This document shows, in pieces, positions 61,501 through 64,000 of a DNA stretch of 64,000 nucleotides. Numbering within the stretch: position 1 is the first letter of the stretch; the number at the start of each line of letters is the position of its first letter. A program made the position numbers and the translations under genes. The DNA comes from Schistocephalus solidus. Its lineage: Eukaryota > Platyhelminthes > Cestoda > Diphyllobothriidea > Diphyllobothriidae. The notes beneath the pieces are model-generated. The model was not told the origin of the DNA and did not search any database. It saw nothing but the letters and a program-made list of their open reading frames with translations. The stretch covers positions 62,001 to 126,000 of the forward strand of contig WEDG01002848.1 in assembly GCA_017591395.1 (NCBI GenBank), given 5' to 3'.

Positions 61501-63101
61501 ATTACATTGAGATAAACTTTATCGCCTATACATGGCATATTTTTCTCCCAATGATTTTGTTAAGCGTTTTTGGTTTTGGAGATATATTTACAATTCTATG
61601 TCCTGCTCATTCAAACCGTTTCAATTATATGCTACATAATGAGAATAGGAGTAATAAACATAGCATGAAAAAAAGATTCTCGATATAAATGGGTTGTTTA
61701 TTTTAGACATAAACAGAATCCACAAAACATTCAGACAAAATATAGAGGCCACGCACGGTCGCTGCAATGTACCTGACATGATCACTAACACTGCTAGAGT
61801 ACTTCTTTATAGTAGACAAGTTACTTCTTGAAACTGGGGGGTTATAGGACCTAGTTTCAAATGCAAAACAAAAATGTCAATTGCCATCGTCAAGTTAGGA
61901 AGAATGGATGCACACTACTCCTACGTGGCTGAAAGTTCGCCATGACAACCAATATTACCGGGGTTTTTTTGACCAGTCGTGAGAACAGTGCCCAACTACC
62001 AACTGGTCGTGTTTCAAATGGTAAGCGTGAAGCCTGGGATTGTATCATAACTGACTGAATATGGCAAGCTAGCCAGAAATAGCTATTCCAGTGTGTCCAC
62101 CTGCGTGGGTAATATCTTAAGACTAGTTGTCATGGCATCTGTAGTCATGGGCCCGACCCTGGCCACTATGAACTTCAAGCCAGGTCGATTAGAGAAAGAG
62201 GAGAACCTGGACGCCTGTTTAGAGACCATTTTATCCAATACGAAACGAATGGGTAGTTGGTGGAAGTGAGGTGACAGCCCGACGCGGGAATACATACGGC
62301 ATCGCAAGAGCAGAAATAGCTATTCCAGTGTGTCCACCTGCATGGGTAATACTTTTAGACTAGTTGTTATGGCATCTGTAGTCATTGGCCGACCCTGGCC
62401 ATTATTAACTTCAAGCCAGATCGCGTAGAGAAAGAGGAGAATCTAGAGGCCTATACGGAACGAATGGATAGTTTGTGGAAGCGAGGTGACGGACCGACGC
62501 GGCGTCGCAAGAGCAAGCGTCCCGGTGCCATCCTGGACTCATCTGATTCGGTCTTGAATTTGCCTGGTCAGTTTTTATAGCTGTGACTGGCCATGGAGAA
62601 TACTGCCACTGCGTACGCGTGCAAATACGGGCAAGAGGTGCAGTGTTGCAGCAAGCAAACGGATTACTGTCATCACATAGAGGTTTTTGGTCACCAAACT
62701 GCAGTTAGCGTGTGCTCTGGACTCGGATCTCTGAGGCCTTACACATTTGACCTGCATTCGGGCCAAAGACTTTCACAGACTGGTACCCAGCAACGCTTCC
62801 TAACGCTACCCATCAACATTTCTTCCAATTTTATTGTCCACATTTTTTTGGGGAATTTTCTGATTTAAACGTTTCACACCAACCGATTGTGTGTTCCTTT
62901 CATTAACTCCCTTTATAGCTTATGGGAAAGGGAAAGAGAAAATATCCTCGAAGTTGGATGACTTCTTTGTTGGCGTGACACGGGAGGGAAGAGCCGTCAA
63001 CGTTTCACGGCCCATTCTGATCGACATTATTCAAGGCTGTTCATTAGAGGCGGTAGAATTGACCCTTGCTTTGGGTCCTGACCTTCTTGAATACTATGAA
63101 G
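40085..63101 (+). CDS. Large divergent ankyrin-repeat protein, 7 exons in window, 3' end open
   Basis: Model: join 40085-40544, 44377-44598, 52887-53024, 57107-57284, 58351-58634, 60317-60769, 62919-63101 (1918 nt, 639 residues so far). Junction phases are 1, 1, 1, 2, 1, 1, and every donor/acceptor pair matches. Ankyrin-type segments: GNTLLHTLV (about 71), NKGGNTALHLAV (about 127), an ANK-like NGQKLMDCAYSTGD in exon 2, LPMELHCCYGERADQLIQLL (exon 3), GADVQAKDKKGRTALVLAAE (exon 5) and RNGLTPLQLVLCC (exon 6). Ankyrin repeats are helix-turn-helix protein-binding modules. The spacing between repeats is irregular and long inserts occur, so no subfamily (TRP channel, ASB, ankyrin proper) can be named. 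There is no signal peptide or membrane segment in the visible part. Exon 7 ends in phase 1 at a good donor, so the gene continues past 63101 and probably past the window. Confidence 0.75.
43373..43740 (-). mobile_element. tRNA-derived SINE, copy 3, within a short inverted-repeat frame
   Basis: Minus-strand SINE with tRNA-like head at 43570-43640 (GTGGCTCAATGGTTAGAGCG, then the anticodon-arm-like AATCAACAGGTTG) and the same body as the 23.3 kb copy. The B-box is damaged here (TTGATTCTACC). The unit is flanked by an inverted pair, 43373-43413 and 43697-43738, sharing GACGAGTGAGTTCC and GATTG-x-TGAG in opposite orientation. It lies in intron 1 of the ankyrin gene. Confidence 0.6.
43775..43945 (+). 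mobile_element. tRNA-derived SINE, copy 4 (inverted relative to copy 3)
   Basis: The head at 43778-43852 contains GTGGCTCAATGGTTAGAGCG (A-box region) and GCTCGAACCTC (B-box), then CACCACCTAGAGTCGGGTAT and GACTGGTTGATGAC as in the other copies. The two heads point away from a 140-base spacer, so a transcript could fold into a long hairpin. Confidence 0.65.
44377..44598 (+). CDS. Ankyrin gene exon 2
   Basis: Acceptor TATCTGCCTTTCAG (ends 44376), donor GTGAGT (44599). It carries two bases in and one out, joining G+CC as Ala. It encodes RQQEQSMLQSYLGSWCRVDC and VSANGQKLMDCAYSTGDYTL, then helices with LERVKMFAEDRF. The ANK resemblance is weak but the helix-turn-helix pattern is plausible. Confidence 0.75.
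45623..45649. repeat. Perfect 12-bp palindrome with 3-base loop
   Basis: AATTACAAATTC, AAA, GAATTTGTAATT. In intron 2 of the ankyrin gene. AT-rich and possibly fortuitous. Confidence 0.9.
46720..47030 (-). repeat. GR repeat copy 1 (local family, ankyrin intron 2)
   Basis: On the minus strand: ACCACACCTGGCTCGGATC, AAGGAGCCACTGCACC, CTTATCCCTTCAGTTGGCAA, then GTCAAATTGTTTATAGTGAG. The same landmarks occur in the same order at 54270-54500 and 54950-55190 on the plus strand. 'GR' is only a label used here for this family. Confidence 0.65.
48640..48960 (+). repeat. GR repeat copy 2 (partial)
   Basis: Contains the landmark TTAAGAAGGAGCCATTGCAG (around 48870-48890), preceded by a decayed GGAGTGCCATAAAGGCCACA (GAGTGTCAGAGAGTTTACA). 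The translated segment keeps IKKEPLQPD. It ends in a small palindromic repeat. Confidence 0.55.
48904..48945. repeat. Paired palindromes AGTATC-x-GATACTGTC
   Basis: ACAGTATCAGATACTGTC at 48904-48921 and ATAGTATCTGATACTGTC at 48928-48945. Each is self-complementary around one base, and the two form a 24-base direct repeat. Confidence 0.85.
49080..49480 (+). repeat. GR repeat copy 3
   Basis: Landmarks in order: GGATCCCGAATGAATGGGAG, GCCACAGAGGCCACA, GGAGCCATTACAGC, TTGACATCCTTCC, GGCGCACCGTGATAG, GAGTCGACCTCAATC and CCGGTCAG. These follow the plus-strand consensus of the 54-55 kb copies, with about 70-80 percent visible agreement in the landmarks. Confidence 0.6.
50110..50510 (-). repeat. GR repeat copy 4 (5' part and diverged remainder)
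   Basis: The minus strand has CTCTCTCTTCCCCCACCC, a GGTCCTGGTGTCATGAGAGA stretch and AAGAAGACCGGAAGTGGG, matching TCTCCTCCTCCCCCACCTGA...GGTGTCATGAC...AAGAAGACCGGAG at 54160-54215. The remainder is diverged. Confidence 0.5.
50690..51050 (-). repeat. GR repeat copy 5
   Basis: The minus strand has CGGTGTCAAAAC, AAAAGACCGGAGGC, GGCTCGGAGCCCAACCGAGT, AGGAGTGCTATAAAGGCCAC, GTCAGTTAGCCCTCTTCCAA and GCGCCG, in consensus order. Confidence 0.6.
52887..53024 (+). CDS. Ankyrin gene exon 3
   Basis: Three AG acceptors in the same phase (ending 52862, 52877 and 52886) precede it. The last is chosen because it follows TTTTTGCAG, while the first two would add five or three residues ahead of it. It encodes MELHCCYGERADQLIQLLTD followed by HGALSFEKVS, a good ankyrin repeat (PLHxAxxxGxxxxIxxLLxxGA). 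The donor GTCTGT (53025) is weak but leaves phase 1, matching exon 4 (G+TC = Val). Confidence 0.75.
54080..54660 (+). repeat. GR repeat copy 6 (well preserved)
   Basis: Begins at CTCTCTCCTCCTCCCCCACC and AAGAAGACCGGAG. It then has ACCACCACACCTGGCTCGGA, GAGTGGGAGTGCCATAAAGG, AAGAAGGAGCCATTGCAGCC, CAGTTGGCAACCTTCCAAGC, TTAGCGCACCGTGATAGTTT and GTCAGATTGTTTATAGTGAG. It is nearly identical to the next copy over more than 200 bases and is clearly GC-richer than the surrounding intron. Confidence 0.75.
54680..55460 (+). repeat. GR repeat copies 7-8 (partial unit plus full unit)
   Basis: A short unit (54700-54840) starts at GTTAAGAAGGAGCCATCGCA and ends near ACCAACCTTCCAACC. A full unit from about 54840 then repeats the whole order seen in copy 6, and a third AGCAGCCATCGCCGTCTGAC / CAGTCCACTGGTCAGCCACT lies near 55370-55410. 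The arrangement is a direct tandem array with a period of roughly 650-700 bases. Confidence 0.75.
55593..56130 (-). pseudogene. C2H2 zinc-finger gene fragment, diphyllobothriid repeat family, broken
   Basis: Minus strand, 5' to 3': NLRIHCTETGESVPGAPT; a finger NCPYCPRA-stop-THRMGISGHMRIH with an in-frame TGA inside its loop; DSGIHRNADNTDTP and a Pro/Thr linker; a one-base frame change; a finger FSCPHCAHKFYLRIGLIGLL followed by RIH, whose first zinc-binding His is Leu; RTEAGEPAPGAPTYRRRARF; an intact finger HCPHCSRIFKHRMGLFGHMH then IHKDLR and TAA at 55593-55595. C2H2 fingers bind DNA or RNA. As I recall, this linker and finger set is multicopy in diphyllobothriid tapeworms, often attached to retroelements. 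One stop, one shift and one lost ligand mark it as non-functional. It lies antisense in intron 3 of the ankyrin gene. Confidence 0.8.
57107..57284 (+). CDS. Ankyrin gene exon 4
   Basis: Acceptor TGTTCTTTAATGCAG (ends 57106), donor GTACGT (57285). It encodes QIDFHDRDFPKCVQALMENG, then DGSTYLHYLVDM, the latter an ANK-type TxLHxLV start that continues into exon 5 across a phase 2 junction (AT+G = Met). Confidence 0.8.
58351..58634 (+). CDS. Ankyrin gene exon 5
   Basis: Acceptor TTTATCCTAAAG (ends 58350), donor GTAGGC (58635, phase 1). It continues the repeat begun in exon 4 (YLVDM + YAKCQNKPLHQAGLLKL) and carries the best ankyrin consensus of the gene, LVGADVQAKDKKGRTALVLA. It ends in LLCHLLRLG, again the end of an ANK outer helix. 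Confidence 0.85.
59660..59785 (+). repeat. Degenerate GGTTAG-rich tract, second copy
   Basis: Contains GTTAAGGTAACGGTTGGGGT and GGGTTAGGGTTGGGAT. Similar in kind to the tract at 25085-25260. In intron 5 of the ankyrin gene. Confidence 0.4.
60317..60769 (+). CDS. Ankyrin gene exon 6
   Basis: Acceptor CATATCCAACAG (ends 60316), donor GTAAGT (60770, phase 1). It opens IDASVGTQDGRHVALEQYL, the continuation of the repeat closed by LLRLG in exon 5. It then has a long helical insert (about 90 residues, LPGIWPTLDALLELAEFHKG) and a further ANK-like QRNGLTPLQLVLCC. At 453 bases it is one of the two longest exons and is uninterrupted. Confidence 0.85.
60930..61085. repeat. Diverged local duplication
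   Basis: GTAAGCATAAATATCTGAGA (about 60909) and GTAAGAATAAATAGCTGAGA (about 61058), each followed by AGTT-x-GTGA, are about 149 bases apart in the same orientation. In intron 6 of the ankyrin gene. Confidence 0.5.
62074..62514 (+). repeat. Tandem duplication, two units of about 237 and 204 bases
   Basis: Unit 1 (62074-62310) and unit 2 (62311-62514) both begin CAGAAATAGCTATTCCAGTG, continue TGTCCACCTGC-x-TGGGTAAT and ATGGCATCTGTAGTCAT, and then share CCGACCCTGGCC and AACTTCAAGCCAG. Both keep a plus-strand frame FKPxRxEKEENL. Unit 2 lacks about 30 internal bases. In intron 6 of the ankyrin gene. Confidence 0.8.
62919..63101 (+). CDS. Ankyrin gene exon 7 (last seen)
   Basis: Acceptor TTAACTCCCTTTATAG (ends 62918), donor GTATGG (63102, phase 1). 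It encodes KISSKLDDFFVGVTREGRAV, then IIQGCSLEAVELTLALGPDL, an ANK-like helix pair. No further exon was confirmed to 64000. A possible short terminal exon after TTTTGCAG at 63258 would add about a dozen residues and stop, but has no other support. Confidence 0.8.
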
Positions 63102-63659
63102 GTATGGCCGTAACTGTTTCATTTCATTTAATCTTAAAAATCTAAGTATGAACCAAAGTTAGCACATAGTAATATATTTGTGATGATCGTACACATCCAA
63201 AGCACTCGGAAACAACGCAAATACTTTATTCTGTTTAAACCACCTTGGATTTTGCAGGGTTCTATACTGATCTTACTAGGAAATCGAAATTTTGATTATC
63301 TGCATAATCAAACTATGGTACTACTTGTCACTGTTACACAAAATGTGCTTTCGTTTACTATCCTCCAGCTAAAATTTCCACGGCTCGAAGCAGAGAAAGT
63401 ATTATCCACCTTAGGGTTGTTCACACACAAGAATTAATGAGAGTGTTGGATGCCGTTGTTTATTTTATTAAAGTGATGCTGGTGCTAAAGAAGATTAGAT
63501 TTCTGACGGATATTTTGATTTCAAAAGGAATTCATTTTGCAAAGAACTTCGAAACACGTTACTTGACTAAGTGGATACTGAAGATCATAGTGAAAATTCA
63601 CCAATATAAGAAGTTGACGAATAAATTCAGTTTAAAATTCAAATTTCTCCAAGCACTTT

Positions 63660-64000
63660 AAGACTTGCGTTTTATGAGACGGAGGTTTTTCTTCTTAGTT
63701 TCTCGAAGACTAGAACCCTCTTACAGAAAGAGCTGGTTAAAGTGGTCTGGGGACGCCTCATTATGCACTTATCCAAGTACACAAACTGAACAGCATACGC
63801 TGGTGTAGGAACCGGAGTCGATTCGTCCACCTTCGGCTTGGTTTAATCTGTGTCGTAAATTGAGGGGTTAATTGGCTGGCAATTCACTGGTTTGCAATTG
63901 AATATTGTCTTGGCTGGATGCCAATGTCTCTTACTAGTCGCGTTCTAGACTACGGGGAACTATGCTGAGCCTTGGAGCCAGGGTGGCGAACTGCACAAGT
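63660..64000. other. End of window, no supported feature
   Basis: Slightly GC-richer than the preceding intron, with no exon satisfying the phase required by the ankyrin gene (two bases carried in) and no recognised repeat. Confidence 0.35.

Noticed and set aside
63258..63300. Possible short last exon of the ankyrin gene
   Set aside because: The acceptor TTTTGCAG is good and the phase fits, but only about a dozen codons precede a stop and no poly(A) evidence was seen.

Overview
The window is animal nuclear DNA: AT-rich, with kilobase-scale introns, GT-AG splice sites and many decayed transposable elements. The best lineage marker is a broken C2H2 zinc-finger gene (55593-56130, minus) whose linkers read like TETGEPVPGAPT and whose fingers end in HRMGLFGHMxIH. 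From memory, this finger family is abundant in diphyllobothriidean tapeworms (Spirometra, Dibothriocephalus, Schistocephalus). CR1-like LINEs, a Penelope-like element and a Merlin transposon also suit a flatworm. The order-level assignment is inference.

Three host transcription units can be assembled from phase-compatible exons, all on the plus strand. (1) 9703-19609: a four-exon gene for a predicted 432-residue protein of the 3CxxC zinc-finger type, the fold of vertebrate receptor-transporting proteins. It has an extra N-terminal C-x-C-x2-C motif and an Arg/Ser-rich tail. (2) 24562-34874: a tentative two-exon gene for a small protein whose first exon repeats the C-x-C-x2-C-x-D-x-Y-L motif of gene 1. 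(3) 40085-63101 and probably beyond: at least seven exons of a large, divergent ankyrin-repeat protein (639 residues inside the window). All its exon junctions agree in phase.

Mobile DNA fills the rest. A CR1-like 3' tail (1-301) abuts another LINE's RT fragment (301-1100). A nearly complete but dead CR1-like element spans about 3900-8100. Penelope-like remnants (11790-13705, minus) lie in intron 1 of gene 1 and a Merlin-like transposase remnant (17900-18500) in its intron 3. A palindromic MITE-like unit is at 21962-22518, with tRNA-derived SINE copies at 23300-23825. LINE 3' fragments on the minus strand are at 29390-30240. Introns of the ankyrin gene hold an inverted SINE cluster (43373-43945), a cluster of a GC-richer dispersed repeat (46700-55460, both orientations), the zinc-finger pseudogene, and small tandem duplications (60880-61085, 62074-62514).

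No rRNA gene, functional tRNA gene or CRISPR array was seen. All exon models come from reading frame, phase and splice-site inspection only.
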